From positions 1 to 61,642 of the forward strand of contig JAFSZY010000035.1 of NCBI GenBank assembly GCA_017458845.1: 61,642 nt of DNA. The letters are read 5' to 3'. Below, piece by piece: positions 26,025 through 34,610 of the stretch. Position numbers and translations under genes: made by a program. Position 1 is the stretch's first letter. Each line of letters opens with the position of its first letter. The notes under the pieces are model-generated. The model searched no databases and was not told the origin of the DNA. It saw only the letters and a list, made by a program, of their open reading frames with translations. The DNA is from Ruminococcus sp. Lineage in GTDB: Bacteria; Bacillota; Clostridia; Oscillospirales; Acutalibacteraceae.

Positions 26025-26246
26025 GTGCTGATTTAGTGACCGGACTTGAAAGGCGGAATAAGAAAACGGTCCTACGTGACCGTTTTCCCGCCGTTGGGTT
26101 TAGTCCGCTTTTTAGCTATGAACTGATTTCACAAGCGAGGCAGTACTTTTCCGAAAGATGAACACAGGTCACATCGTCAGTCTACTTCACTACCCATTTC
26201 GGGTAGCTTATTTTTTGCGCTGTTTTAAGTGACCGGACTTGAAAGG
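25998..26246 (+). repeat. Two near-identical 56-bp repeats with inverted tRNA-Leu T-arm fragments
   Basis: Copies at 25998-26053 and 26189-26246 share the hairpin CTACCCATTTCGGGTAGC, then TATTTTTTG, then GTGACCGGACTTGAAAGG. The GACCGGACTTGAA part is the exact reverse complement of tRNA-Leu T-arm sequence. No gene is seen between the integrase end and the glycosyltransferase; a further AAAACGGTC/GACCGTTTT hairpin lies near 26063-26086. Confidence 0.6.
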
Positions 26247-26275
26247 AGCCCTTGCGGACTCCGAATTTATTTGAC

Positions 26276-27226
26276 TTAAAATTCTTTGTAAAGTACACTC
26301 TCGATGATGAACTTGGGACGGCGCTTGGTTTCGAGGTAAATCTTGCCTATGTACTCGCCGACAATTCCTATCATCAAAAGCTGAAGTCCACCGAGCGCCC
26401 AAATCGACACGCTGAGGCTTGCCCAGCCGCTGACTGTCTGACCGATGAAAAAGCGTACCAGACAGTAAATCAGGAAGATTATCGCCACGATAAAGGAAAC
26501 AACGCCCATAACCAGTGAAATTCTCAGCGGTTTTACCGAGAACGAGGTTATTCCGTCAAAGGCAAACGCGAGCATTTTTTTTAGCGGATATTTGCTCTCA
26601 CCCGCGAGGCGCTCGTTGCGCTTGTACTCGACTATTGCGCTGGGGTAGCCAATCTGGGGAACGATTCCGCGCAGAAAAACATTGACTTCCTCGTACTGCA
26701 AAAGCCCCTCCATCGCGCGCTTGCTCATAAGGCGGTAGTCGGCGTGGTTATCGACTATATCAACGCCGAGCATACGCATAAACTTATAGAAGCCCTGAGC
26801 GGTACCGCGCTTAAAGCCCGTGTCGGTGTCGCGATTATTGCGCACGCCATAGACAACGTCGTTGCCCTCGTAGTATTTATCCACAAACTCGGGGATTTTC
26901 GTGATGTCGTCCTGCAAATCAGCGTCAAGAGTGATAACCATATCAGCATAATCCTTGGCAACGGTCAAGCCCGCGATAAGCGCGTTCTGATGTCCCTTGT
27001 TTCGTGAAAGGTTAATGCCGACAACCATATCGAGATTCTTGTGGTACTTCTCGATAAGGTTCCATGTATTGTCCTTGCTGCCGTCGTTTACAAAGGCTAT
27101 CTTGCTGAGCGGGTCAATCTTTTTGTCGGCAATCATATCCGACATAATCTTGTAAAGACGCATTGATGTTTCGGGAAGAACTTCCTCCTCGTTATAGCAG
27201 GGAATCACAAGCCAAAGTTTATCCAT
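26276..27226 (-). CDS. Family 2 glycosyltransferase, membrane-bound (GtrB/DPMS-like)
   Basis: 316 residues. An N-terminal GT-A domain (LVIPCYNEEEVLP, VNDGSKDNTW, SRNKGHQNALIAG, TLDADLQDD) is followed by an amphipathic stretch and two C-terminal transmembrane helices (about 235-260 and 270-295), ending QLLMIGIVGEYIGKIYLETK. This is the polyprenyl-phosphate glycosyltransferase type, loading a sugar on the lipid carrier at the inner membrane face for envelope glycan work. It is the last gene of a minus-strand trio, eight bases after the zinc-ribbon gene. Confidence 0.92.
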   Translation of the reverse strand: MDKLWLVIPCYNEEEVLPETSMRLYKIMSDMIADKKIDPLSKIAFVNDGSKDNTWNLIEKYHKNLDMVVGINLSRNKGHQNALIAGLTVAKDYADMVITLDADLQDDITKIPEFVDKYYEGNDVVYGVRNNRDTDTGFKRGTAQGFYKFMRMLGVDIVDNHADYRLMSKRAMEGLLQYEEVNVFLRGIVPQIGYPSAIVEYKRNERLAGESKYPLKKMLAFAFDGITSFSVKPLRISLVMGVVSFIVAIIFLIYCLVRFFIGQTVSGWASLSVSIWALGGLQLLMIGIVGEYIGKIYLETKRRPKFIIESVLYKEF

Positions 27227-27234
27227 AGTTTTTC

Positions 27235-27654
27235 CTACCTTATAGTTTTTTCAAACTTATTTCCGCATTTGGGACAACGGATAGTGTGTGTGCCTTTTAC
27301 GTTTTTAACTCTGAGCTGCGCTTTGCAGGCGGGGCATTTGTAGTAGCGGTGGGTTCTGCCGTCACGGAACTTTTTATATGTCAGGCTGAACCAGCCCGTT
27401 ACAGCCTTAAAAGCAGGCTTAAACTTTTGGTTTTCGGCGCTGCGCTTGTAAAGGTTTGTAGACAAAAATCTGAATACCGCGAGCCCGAGCAGCCCGATTG
27501 ACACAAAAGCCAGAATAAGCTGGGCGGGTATGTTGAAAACAAACCTGCTTACTATTGAAACAATAACAGACAGTACAATCAGCGCTATGTTCAGCTCGTC
27601 GGAACCGTAACGTCCCTCCATAAACGCAGATATTTTATACATAAAATTTCGCAT
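27235..27654 (-). CDS. Small membrane protein with C-terminal zinc ribbon
   Basis: 139 residues: two transmembrane helices (about 22-42 and 45-63), a basic linker, then a zinc-ribbon CPACK..IRCPKCGNKF (about 108-133). The family is unnamed to me; similar genes sit beside GtrB-like glycosyltransferases. It probably works at the cytoplasmic membrane face. The ATG at 27654 has GGTGATAAT upstream. Confidence 0.72.
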   Translation of the reverse strand: MRNFMYKISAFMEGRYGSDELNIALIVLSVIVSIVSRFVFNIPAQLILAFVSIGLLGLAVFRFLSTNLYKRSAENQKFKPAFKAVTGWFSLTYKKFRDGRTHRYYKCPACKAQLRVKNVKGTHTIRCPKCGNKFEKTIR

Positions 27655-27710
27655 ATTATCACCTTGTGAATAATTTTATCATTACGACACGGGTTTTACA
27701 ATATACAAAA

Positions 27711-28517
27711 TTATTTTTTAGTAAACATATCCGTGATGTCGAGCCTTTGGGTGGTCAGAATACCGAACCTGTCGGCTGACTCGTTTATCTTGAATTCTTT
27801 GTTGTAAAGGTTGTAGCTCGTGTCAATATATGGGTTGTTTTTGCTCAGCGACACCATTGTAGCCGCGGAGAGGTGAAGGAGAACCGCAACGAGAATCAGC
27901 GAGATTTTCGCGGGGATTCTGATACGTCTGAACGTAAAGACCTTCCAACCGATTATTATACTGAACAAGAACGGAACGAACATTACAATGAATATCCCTA
28001 TTTTATCGCCTATACCCGAAAACAGCTTGTCCCAGTCAAGGTCCGTAAACTCGCTCACCCTCATAAATGTGTTATGCGCCGAGTGATAAAGCAGCTGAAT
28101 CACAAACCACATTGTCAGAACAATTGTAAAGAAATTGCTGAGCACAAGGTTAAACACACGTCCGCCGAATGTGCAAATCACCGTGAATACACAGGCGAAC
28201 ACCATCGAAAACGCTCCCGTGTACAAAATACTGTTGAAACCAAAGTCCTCGCCGCAGCCGATACGCAGTGAAAACTCAAGCCACAAAATGAGAATCGGGA
28301 ACCAAAATACAGTAAGGTAATCGTGACCCCTTGTTTTGCGTTCAACATAAATTCCAAATCCGTCGTTATAGTCGAGCGGACTGCGGGAATTTATGTCGCG
28401 TCTTTTGCGCACGCGGCGTTTTCTTGGAATATCCTGTATGGGAGGCTCGGGAGTTGGGTTATCTTCAAAGACGTTATAGTCAGGCAGATTTTCAACGTAC
28501 TCTTTAAAATCAGCCAT
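27711..28517 (-). CDS. Hypothetical multi-pass membrane protein
   Basis: 268 residues. A basic cytoplasmic N-terminus with RKRRVRKRRD is followed by about five hydrophobic segments (about 68-88, 95-118, 125-145, 172-192, 200-222) and a soluble C-terminal tail. No motif recognised. GGGAGGTGG precedes the ATG. It is the first gene of the run leading to the glycosyltransferase, so a link to envelope polymer synthesis is possible but unproven. Confidence 0.7.
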   Translation of the reverse strand: MADFKEYVENLPDYNVFEDNPTPEPPIQDIPRKRRVRKRRDINSRSPLDYNDGFGIYVERKTRGHDYLTVFWFPILILWLEFSLRIGCGEDFGFNSILYTGAFSMVFACVFTVICTFGGRVFNLVLSNFFTIVLTMWFVIQLLYHSAHNTFMRVSEFTDLDWDKLFSGIGDKIGIFIVMFVPFLFSIIIGWKVFTFRRIRIPAKISLILVAVLLHLSAATMVSLSKNNPYIDTSYNLYNKEFKINESADRFGILTTQRLDITDMFTKK

Positions 28518-28656
28518 ATTTCCACCTCCCGATTCTTTATAAATACATATAAATTAACATTATAATTCTAATACACAATTATGATTAGAGCAAGTAAAGT
28601 TACACAATTGTAATGCGCAAAAGAAAAAGTGCCCCTATAAAACGGGGCACGATTAA

Positions 28657-29298
28657 TTATTTCTTCAAATTTGCTATTGCTTCGGCAGGATTCTCGGCCT
28701 TAAACACGGCTGTTCCCGCTACGGCAACGTCAACGCCCTCTTCGGCGCAAAGCGCGATGTTTTTTTCTGAAATTCCTCCGTCGGCTTCAATCAGCACGTC
28801 GAGGTTTCGGCGTGTTATCTCAGCTTTAAGAGCCCTTACCTTGGGGAGCATATCCGCCATAAAGCTCTGACCGCCGAACCCGGGTTCCACCGTCATAATG
28901 AGCACCATATCGAGCTCGTCAAGATAGGGAAAAACCGTTTCAACATCCGTCTTGGGTTTAACCACAAGCCCCGCCTTTACTCCGCGGGATTTTATCTTCT
29001 GAATCGTCTCCGCAACGTCCGAGTCGCTCTCGATGTGAAATGTGATTATATCAGCGCCGGCGTCGCAGAAGTCGTCGATATACCTCAGCGGCTCGCTTAT
29101 CATCAGATGAACGTCAAAGGGCTTTTCGGTAAAACTCCTCACGTACTTGATAACGGGAGCTCCAAATGTGATGTTGGGCACAAAGTGTCCGTCCATAACG
29201 TCCAAGTGCATATAGTCGGCGCCCGCCTTGTCCATACGGCTGATTTCCTCGCCGAATTTTGAAAAGTCACAGGATAAAAGTGACGGTGCGATTAGCAT
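28657..29298 (-). CDS. rpe: Ribulose-phosphate 3-epimerase
   Basis: 213 residues, the normal length. It interconverts ribulose 5-phosphate and xylulose 5-phosphate in the pentose phosphate pathway. Hallmarks: LIAPSLLSCDF at the N-terminus, MHLDVMDGHFVPNITFG with metal ligands, MLIMTVEPGFGGQSF-like sequence and EADGGIS. The ATG at 29298 has AAGGAGGATG just upstream. Confidence 0.97.
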   Translation of the reverse strand: MLIAPSLLSCDFSKFGEEISRMDKAGADYMHLDVMDGHFVPNITFGAPVIKYVRSFTEKPFDVHLMISEPLRYIDDFCDAGADIITFHIESDSDVAETIQKIKSRGVKAGLVVKPKTDVETVFPYLDELDMVLIMTVEPGFGGQSFMADMLPKVRALKAEITRRNLDVLIEADGGISEKNIALCAEEGVDVAVAGTAVFKAENPAEAIANLKK

Positions 29299-29309
29299 AG
29301 TATCATCCT

Positions 29310-29455
29310 CCTTTTTGTCCGCGTAGCCCCCCTTATATTAAGGGGGGAAGATTATCGACGCAGGAGATAATCAGGGGGGGATAAAACTCTAAAATAATCC
29401 CCCTGCTTCGCTGCGCTGCGCTTCCCCCTTTAGCAAGGGGGACGAAAATGAGCTT
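29310..29455. repeat. Palindromic intergenic repeat element
   Basis: Between rpe and the next gene lie nested inverted repeats of C and G runs: CCCCCCTTATATTAAGGGGGG, GGGGGGATAA..AATAATCCCCC, and CCCCCTTTAGCAAGGGGG, with CTTCGCTGCGCTGCGCTTCC between. The same vocabulary recurs near 47340-47395, so it is probably a dispersed genomic repeat. Confidence 0.55.
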
Positions 29456-29471
29456 CCTACTTACCACTGAA

Positions 29472-32123
29472 TTACGACCTCCAAATGAGCGGCGACAAGA
29501 GCGCCGCGACTGCCCAGAACAGGCAGTATGTCATAATCTGTACCGTGCCGAGTACGGCTGTTGTCGCGTACAGACACAGTGTGGCGACAAGCAGCAAGCC
29601 GAGTATCATAGCGATAAGCTGAATCACGATGGCAAGCGAGATGTTGCTCTTGATGTGCACACAGCCCGCGATACCCTGCACCATTGAGGATATTTTTCCC
29701 CGTGTACCGAGATACGCTCGGGACTTCTCCTCAGTCTGTGACTGCGCCTCTTTGCATACGTTGCCGAGACCTGTCGGCAGGATTTTGATACTGCGCAGAA
29801 ACAGTCCGAAGTCCTCGGCAATCTGCTCGGCTGATATGTTGCAGTCCGTTGTACGGATGAGATAGCTGAGCCCTCTCTGTTCGCCCTTGCGCAGAGCCTT
29901 GATGATTTCGGGGTCGGGTGTGTAGGTCGTTACGAACATCGCGATTAGCTCACCCGACTGCGCGAGGTATGTAATCTGTCTGCCCTCGATGAGGTATTTT
30001 TCCTCGTAATCCTCAGAGGGAGTTTCAATATTATATTTACGCATAAGCGTGCGGTTGCCGACAAGAATTCGCTCGCCGTCCACACGTCCCACGAGCCCCA
30101 TTGTGTCCTCGTAGAGCACGGACTCAACCTCGGGAAGCTTAACGCCCTTGTCATCCTCCAGCATAGTCTGGTTAAATACTGTCGCCATCGGGCTCTGGGC
30201 TTCCCTGAGCACTGCCGCCGCGGCAAGAACGCTCTCGTCGGTACGGTGGTTTGCAAAGGTCTTTATGCCGTCGAGCTTAACGGAACCCTCGGGATAGAGG
30301 TCGTTGGAATCTATCATAACCGCGTTGGTGTCGCAAAACTGTTTTACGGATGGATAGCCCGCGACCATAGCGCCGTTTTTGTTGAGCTTTTTACACATCA
30401 TACGCATAGGCAGGTTCACAGCCAAAAGCGTACAAATAGGAATACTTACCGCTGTCATTACGGCGAGGGTATCGACAGCTCCCGTAAACGACACATTCAT
30501 AACGCCGTAGATTATCGCGACCAAAAGTGAGCATATTACGGTAACAGGGGCAATCTTGCCCGCCAAATCCTCGCTGGGGTCGGGAGCGTAGGAGATACGC
30601 AGGAAGTTCGAGAGGAACCTCGTCTTGTGCTGATAGCCTATAATCGGACGGTCGTTGAGGGTGCCGCTCATCATCTTCTTGGCGATTTCCTCGTTGGTGT
30701 AAATCTTCACCGCGTGCGAGGGAGTCTCGCCGGAAATAAACTTGAAGTTGTCTTTAACCCTCAGCACCATCATCAGCTTGCCTATGCAGTTGCACAGGAA
30801 CCCAAAAGTAACAACGATACTGTAGAAGTTGAGTTCAAACTTTGTAACACCGCCAAGTCTGAACAGCGACACAATCGCCTGTATGCCCATACCAATGGCA
30901 GCGACGGCGAGGGCTGTGTCTGAGTTGCCCTTTAGCTTTGCGAGAGGCGTAAGTCCCGAGAAGATTGTGATACGATTCAGGAAGATAACCGCTCCCGCGA
31001 ACAGCAGGTTAACAATAGCGTACGCTATGGGAGCGTACGGCATAGCCTTCGCGATGGGCTCTGCCCAAAAGCCTATGACAAGAGTAACAATGAGCTGTAA
31101 AAACGTCACTATTCCCATTATTACGCCGCGTATAAACAGCTTTCTTATGTTCAGATTCAGTTCATAGAGAATGCTCTTGGTGTCCTCGTCGCCGCCGTAA
31201 TCCTCAACGGTAACGACCTGGCTTACGGGAACGTCGGAATCGTCATAATCTTCATTGGAGAAAAATCCGACAACAGCCGAAAGCAGTCTTTCCTTTTTGG
31301 AGCGGGTGTCGCCTGTTTCGCGGACTTCCTCAACCTTGGCCATCTCGGTTTTGATAACCTCGGAGATGGACGGGTTCTTGGAGCGCAGATAGTGCTCGTA
31401 CTCTCCCCTTACAACCTGAGAGAAACGTCCCGCCTTGAGGTGGATTTCGTCAACATCGCTCTCGGTCTTGTAGACAGGAACCTTGGACTCGACGGTCTTT
31501 GCGTCGGGAGACGGCTTTTTCACGCCGAACTTCTTCTCGTAGCTGCCCGCGCCCTGCTCTTTGTTAGCGGACTTGTTCCTGAGAATATCAAAGGAGTTGT
31601 CGCCGGCGCCGAACATTGAGCCGATTTCGGGGTCAACCTCGGAGAGCTCGGGGCTGTCCTCTATGACGTCCTCGGCAACCTTGGTGCCCTCGGGAATTTC
31701 GGGAGTGAGGTTTACAACGTTGTTGTCGTTCTCGAACGTCTCCATCATAATTTCTGCCTGCATTGTGGTGGCGTTCTTCTCTCCCTGAATAGCGTTGGCT
31801 TCCTTTTTCTCCTCTTCCTCCTTGTCGAGGTCGAGAGGATTGCTGTTTGTCAGGCGTACTTTTTTATCGGCGTTTGAAAAAATTTCATCCATATGGGGAC
31901 GCGCGCCGTATTTCTCGGCGGCTTTGCGCATTGCGTCCTGCTCAGAGATAAAGCGTGTTTCGGCAAGAATCTGCTCGAGCCTGAAGTTCTTTTCACTCTC
32001 TTCGTCCGCGGAAACCTGCGCCGATATATCAATTTTCTGTGACTCTTCGATATTCTTTTCCGTGGCTTTTTCCGTATTCTTTTTTTCTGTGTTTTTCTTT
32101 TCAAAATTCTTTCTAATCTTCAT
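29472..32123 (-). CDS. P-type-ATPase-like membrane protein lacking the catalytic DKTGT motif
   Basis: 883 residues. About 325 N-terminal residues are charged and low in complexity, cytoplasmic. Then come two clusters of transmembrane helices (about 340-470 and 540-590), a cytoplasmic domain and a last pair (about 825-875). At the place of the phosphorylation motif DKTGT the protein reads MIDSNDLYPEG (Asp605, Ser, Asn, Asp), and the TGDN loop is TTDCN (Asp760). The fold pattern between them (ILVGNRTLM..ITYLAQSGELIAMF) matches P-type ATPases. It is probably a non-pumping relative. The start lies four bases after the rlmB stop. Confidence 0.75.
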   Translation of the reverse strand: MKIRKNFEKKNTEKKNTEKATEKNIEESQKIDISAQVSADEESEKNFRLEQILAETRFISEQDAMRKAAEKYGARPHMDEIFSNADKKVRLTNSNPLDLDKEEEEKKEANAIQGEKNATTMQAEIMMETFENDNNVVNLTPEIPEGTKVAEDVIEDSPELSEVDPEIGSMFGAGDNSFDILRNKSANKEQGAGSYEKKFGVKKPSPDAKTVESKVPVYKTESDVDEIHLKAGRFSQVVRGEYEHYLRSKNPSISEVIKTEMAKVEEVRETGDTRSKKERLLSAVVGFFSNEDYDDSDVPVSQVVTVEDYGGDEDTKSILYELNLNIRKLFIRGVIMGIVTFLQLIVTLVIGFWAEPIAKAMPYAPIAYAIVNLLFAGAVIFLNRITIFSGLTPLAKLKGNSDTALAVAAIGMGIQAIVSLFRLGGVTKFELNFYSIVVTFGFLCNCIGKLMMVLRVKDNFKFISGETPSHAVKIYTNEEIAKKMMSGTLNDRPIIGYQHKTRFLSNFLRISYAPDPSEDLAGKIAPVTVICSLLVAIIYGVMNVSFTGAVDTLAVMTAVSIPICTLLAVNLPMRMMCKKLNKNGAMVAGYPSVKQFCDTNAVMIDSNDLYPEGSVKLDGIKTFANHRTDESVLAAAAVLREAQSPMATVFNQTMLEDDKGVKLPEVESVLYEDTMGLVGRVDGERILVGNRTLMRKYNIETPSEDYEEKYLIEGRQITYLAQSGELIAMFVTTYTPDPEIIKALRKGEQRGLSYLIRTTDCNISAEQIAEDFGLFLRSIKILPTGLGNVCKEAQSQTEEKSRAYLGTRGKISSMVQGIAGCVHIKSNISLAIVIQLIAMILGLLLVATLCLYATTAVLGTVQIMTYCLFWAVAALLSPLIWRS

Positions 32124-32127
32124 TGTG

Positions 32128-32877
32128 TCACCCTCTCTTAGATGATACCGCGTACATCAAAACTCCCGCAGCTACAGATGCGTTTAGGGAGCTTATCCTG
32201 CCCTTCATCGGGATAGAAACAATTTCGTCGCACTTTTCGCGCACAAGGCGGCTGATGCCCTTGCCCTCGTTGCCGATAACCAAGGCGACAGCCGACGCGA
32301 AATCACAGCTGTTGTAATCCGTGCCGTTCATATCGGCGCCGTAAACCCAGAGCCCGCGCTTCTTGAGCTTGTCCAATGTGTTTGAGATGTTTGTAACTCT
32401 GGCAACGGGAACATACTCTACAGCTCCCGCCGAGGCTTTGCCTACGGCGTAGCTCAGAGCCGCGCTCCTGCGTTTGGGAATAATCACCCCGTGAGCGCCC
32501 GCGCACTCGGCTGTACGAATAATCGCGCCGAGGTTGTGCGGGTCCTCAATTTCATCCAATACAATTACAAAAGGCTGTTCCCCTCTCTCTTCGGCAAGAG
32601 CAAGGATATCCTCGACCGAGGCGTACTCCTTGACAGCGGTCAGAGCGACTATCCCCTGATGGTTAGCTCCGCCCGATAAAAAATCGAGCTTTTTGACGTC
32701 AACCTCTTTTACGGGAATTTCCTTCTTCTTTGCTCTGGCGAGTATACCTACCACAGCGCCGCTTCTGTCGCCTCTGGCTACGAGGATTTTATCTATTGTT
32801 CTTGACGAGCGCACAGCCTCACTCACGGGATTTCGACCGAATATTACGTCGTCTTTATTCTTTTTATTATCATCCAT
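32128..32877 (-). CDS. rlmB: SPOUT-family 23S rRNA 2'-O-methyltransferase (RlmB/TrmH-like)
   Basis: 249 residues from the ATG at 32877, chosen because the sequence MDDNKKNKDDVIFGRNPVSE fits the family N-terminus; the open frame extends further upstream without family similarity. It has the RNA 2'-O-ribose methyltransferase substrate-binding domain, then the SPOUT knot with LDEIEDPHNLGAIIRTAECAG, VIGNEGKGI and IPMKGRISSLNASVA. It methylates a guanosine of 23S rRNA with SAM; G2251 is the typical target. Confidence 0.95.
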   Translation of the reverse strand: MDDNKKNKDDVIFGRNPVSEAVRSSRTIDKILVARGDRSGAVVGILARAKKKEIPVKEVDVKKLDFLSGGANHQGIVALTAVKEYASVEDILALAEERGEQPFVIVLDEIEDPHNLGAIIRTAECAGAHGVIIPKRRSAALSYAVGKASAGAVEYVPVARVTNISNTLDKLKKRGLWVYGADMNGTDYNSCDFASAVALVIGNEGKGISRLVREKCDEIVSIPMKGRISSLNASVAAGVLMYAVSSKRG

Positions 32878-32966
32878 AATTTTATTTGTCCTTAAACACA
32901 CAATATCTAGTATAGTATACCAAAGACAGCCACAACCATAATTATTTAAAGACAATATAATAAATT

Positions 32967-33512
32967 TTATGAGCCGAGGCTCACCGCGCCCATATCGAAC
33001 GACGGCGGAATTACCCCGTAATAGCCCGTATACGGGTCACAAAATATCCTGAGCTTTGGGGTAAACGCTGTAAAAGTGAACGTCATCATAAATATCAGCA
33101 GGAGCAAAAAGCACATTGGCGCAAAAAGGGAACGCAGATTCAGAGATGAACATGTCAACAAATATGAACATAATAATCCCGAGAGCACAGCTACCCCGAG
33201 TATAGGCAAATCATAATCCAAGCAGTAGTCCGTTACAATAAACATTGTCAGAGCGGTGCAGAGACTTATGACCTTAGCCGCTACAAACTGCTTAAACGAC
33301 GGCTTTACACAGAAAATCTGGATAATAGCGTACAGCGCGTAGGAGATTGACAGGCACTTCGCCTTTTCCCATACGCTGCCGTTGACTGCGCCGAAAATCA
33401 CCGCGGGAGTAGCTTTGCCCGAAAGCTCGTAAATATTCCAGAGAAAAACCGCTGTAAAAAAGATGACAAAAAAACCGAAAATCTCGGATATAAGTAAAGA
33501 ATTCTTTTTCAT
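32967..33512 (-). CDS. Hypothetical integral membrane protein (DUF6512-like)
   Basis: 181 residues from the ATG at 33512; a GTG four codons upstream overlaps the probable ribosome binding site. Five or six hydrophobic segments with the signature FGAVNGSVWEKAKCL after the first helix, a pattern I associate with DUF6512 proteins. No enzymatic motif. Function unknown. Confidence 0.72.
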   Translation of the reverse strand: MKKNSLLISEIFGFFVIFFTAVFLWNIYELSGKATPAVIFGAVNGSVWEKAKCLSISYALYAIIQIFCVKPSFKQFVAAKVISLCTALTMFIVTDYCLDYDLPILGVAVLSGLLCSYLLTCSSLNLRSLFAPMCFLLLLIFMMTFTFTAFTPKLRIFCDPYTGYYGVIPPSFDMGAVSLGS

Positions 33513-33913
33513 AAGGATTATCACCCCGACTATATTTATGATATATCCTTACAAAAAATTACATAAATATTACATTCTTTTAACCGTTAATTTCGCTGTG
33601 GAATTAAAGGGCGTTTTTTTATTTTTTTGAGAGAAATATACTATCTGTAATTTTCTAATCAGCAAATAAAAATGTGGAAAACTCTGTTGAAAGTGTTAAT
33701 AACCATATCAAAAGCAAATGTTTATCGCTGTGATTTTCGTAATTTTTTAACTTTCAACATTCTCCGCAGAGTTTTCCACAATATTCTTTATTGAAAATAA
33801 CATAAAAAATATTATTACAAACTGTATAATCAGCGTGTCAACAGCCCTCAGGAAATAAAAACAAAATCAGGCTTACAAAACGTAAGCCTGAAAATTAAAA
33901 ATGTTTGGTTAAT
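33513..33913. other. Non-coding region with a large inverted repeat holding DnaA-box-like ends
   Basis: About 400 bases without a gene. TGTGGAAAACTCTG (33673-33686) and CAGAGTTTTCCACA (33767-33780) are perfect inverted copies, extended by TTGAAAGT / ACTTTCAA with a small insertion. Each end reads TTTTCCACA, one base from the DnaA box TTATCCACA. The rest is AT-rich. Confidence 0.6.
33857..33890 (-). terminator. Terminator of the PAP2 gene
   Basis: CAGGCTTAC (33868-33876) pairs with GTAAGCCTG (33882-33890). On the minus strand ATTTTGTTTTT follows. Confidence 0.85.
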
Positions 33914-34453
33914 TTAAGAAAGCGACAGCACAATCTGATTAAAAATCGCCACAGCAGCGCAGCCGCAGATGAATCCGAGCACCGCGCCGACCGCTACGTC
34001 GGAAAGATAATGCACACGAAGATACACCCTGGAGAGCGCTATCATCACCGCGATTATAAAAATCGGGATGACAAAATAGAACCTGCATCTCAAAAGCGCG
34101 GTTGCCACTACGCAGAACGACGCCGCCGTGTGTCCCGACGGGAAGGAATAGTACTTCGGTCTGTGAATCAGCTGTTCCTCGTCGGCAAGATAGTTTGACG
34201 GACGCTCGCGTCTGACGATGTGCTTCAGACAAAGCTCGCAGATAAACTCGGTAAGGGCGAGTGAGAAAATAATGTTGACGCCCGTGAGCCTTGAGGGAGC
34301 GTAAATCAAGAACGGCAGGCAGATGGCGAACCAGATTACACCGAGGTTGCCCGCCGAGGAAAATGCTATCATTATTTTATTTTTAACAGGAGAGCGAAAC
34401 TTGACGATGTTGTCGATGACTTTGTCGTCAATGCGTTGAATCCTCTTAAACAT
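33914..34453 (-). CDS. PAP2-superfamily membrane phosphatase
   Basis: 179 residues with all three phosphatase signature motifs: KHIVRRERP (77-85), PSGH (105-108) and SRVYLRVHYLSD (141-152, His148 and Asp152). Five or six transmembrane helices. It dephosphorylates a lipid phosphate at the membrane outer face, for example undecaprenyl pyrophosphate or phosphatidylglycerol phosphate; the sequence alone does not decide. GAGGTG precedes the ATG. Confidence 0.92.
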   Translation of the reverse strand: MFKRIQRIDDKVIDNIVKFRSPVKNKIMIAFSSAGNLGVIWFAICLPFLIYAPSRLTGVNIIFSLALTEFICELCLKHIVRRERPSNYLADEEQLIHRPKYYSFPSGHTAASFCVVATALLRCRFYFVIPIFIIAVMIALSRVYLRVHYLSDVAVGAVLGFICGCAAVAIFNQIVLSLS

Positions 34454-34549
34454 AAAAACACCTCATAGATAATCTAATTATATCACAATATGAAGTGTTT
34501 GAAAAGTGATTTTTGAAAAATACGGACTCGATTTTTAGCCGATAAAAAA

Positions 34550-34578
34550 TTGACTTTGTTCACATATACTGATATTAT
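34550..34578 (+). promoter_or_regulatory. Promoter of the 34611 gene
   Basis: TTGACT (34550-34555), 17-base spacer, TATTAT (34573-34578), ending 32 bases before the GTG start. Confidence 0.7.
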
Positions 34579-34610
34579 TATTTTATAGTTATTTACAGGG
34601 CGGTGACGTT

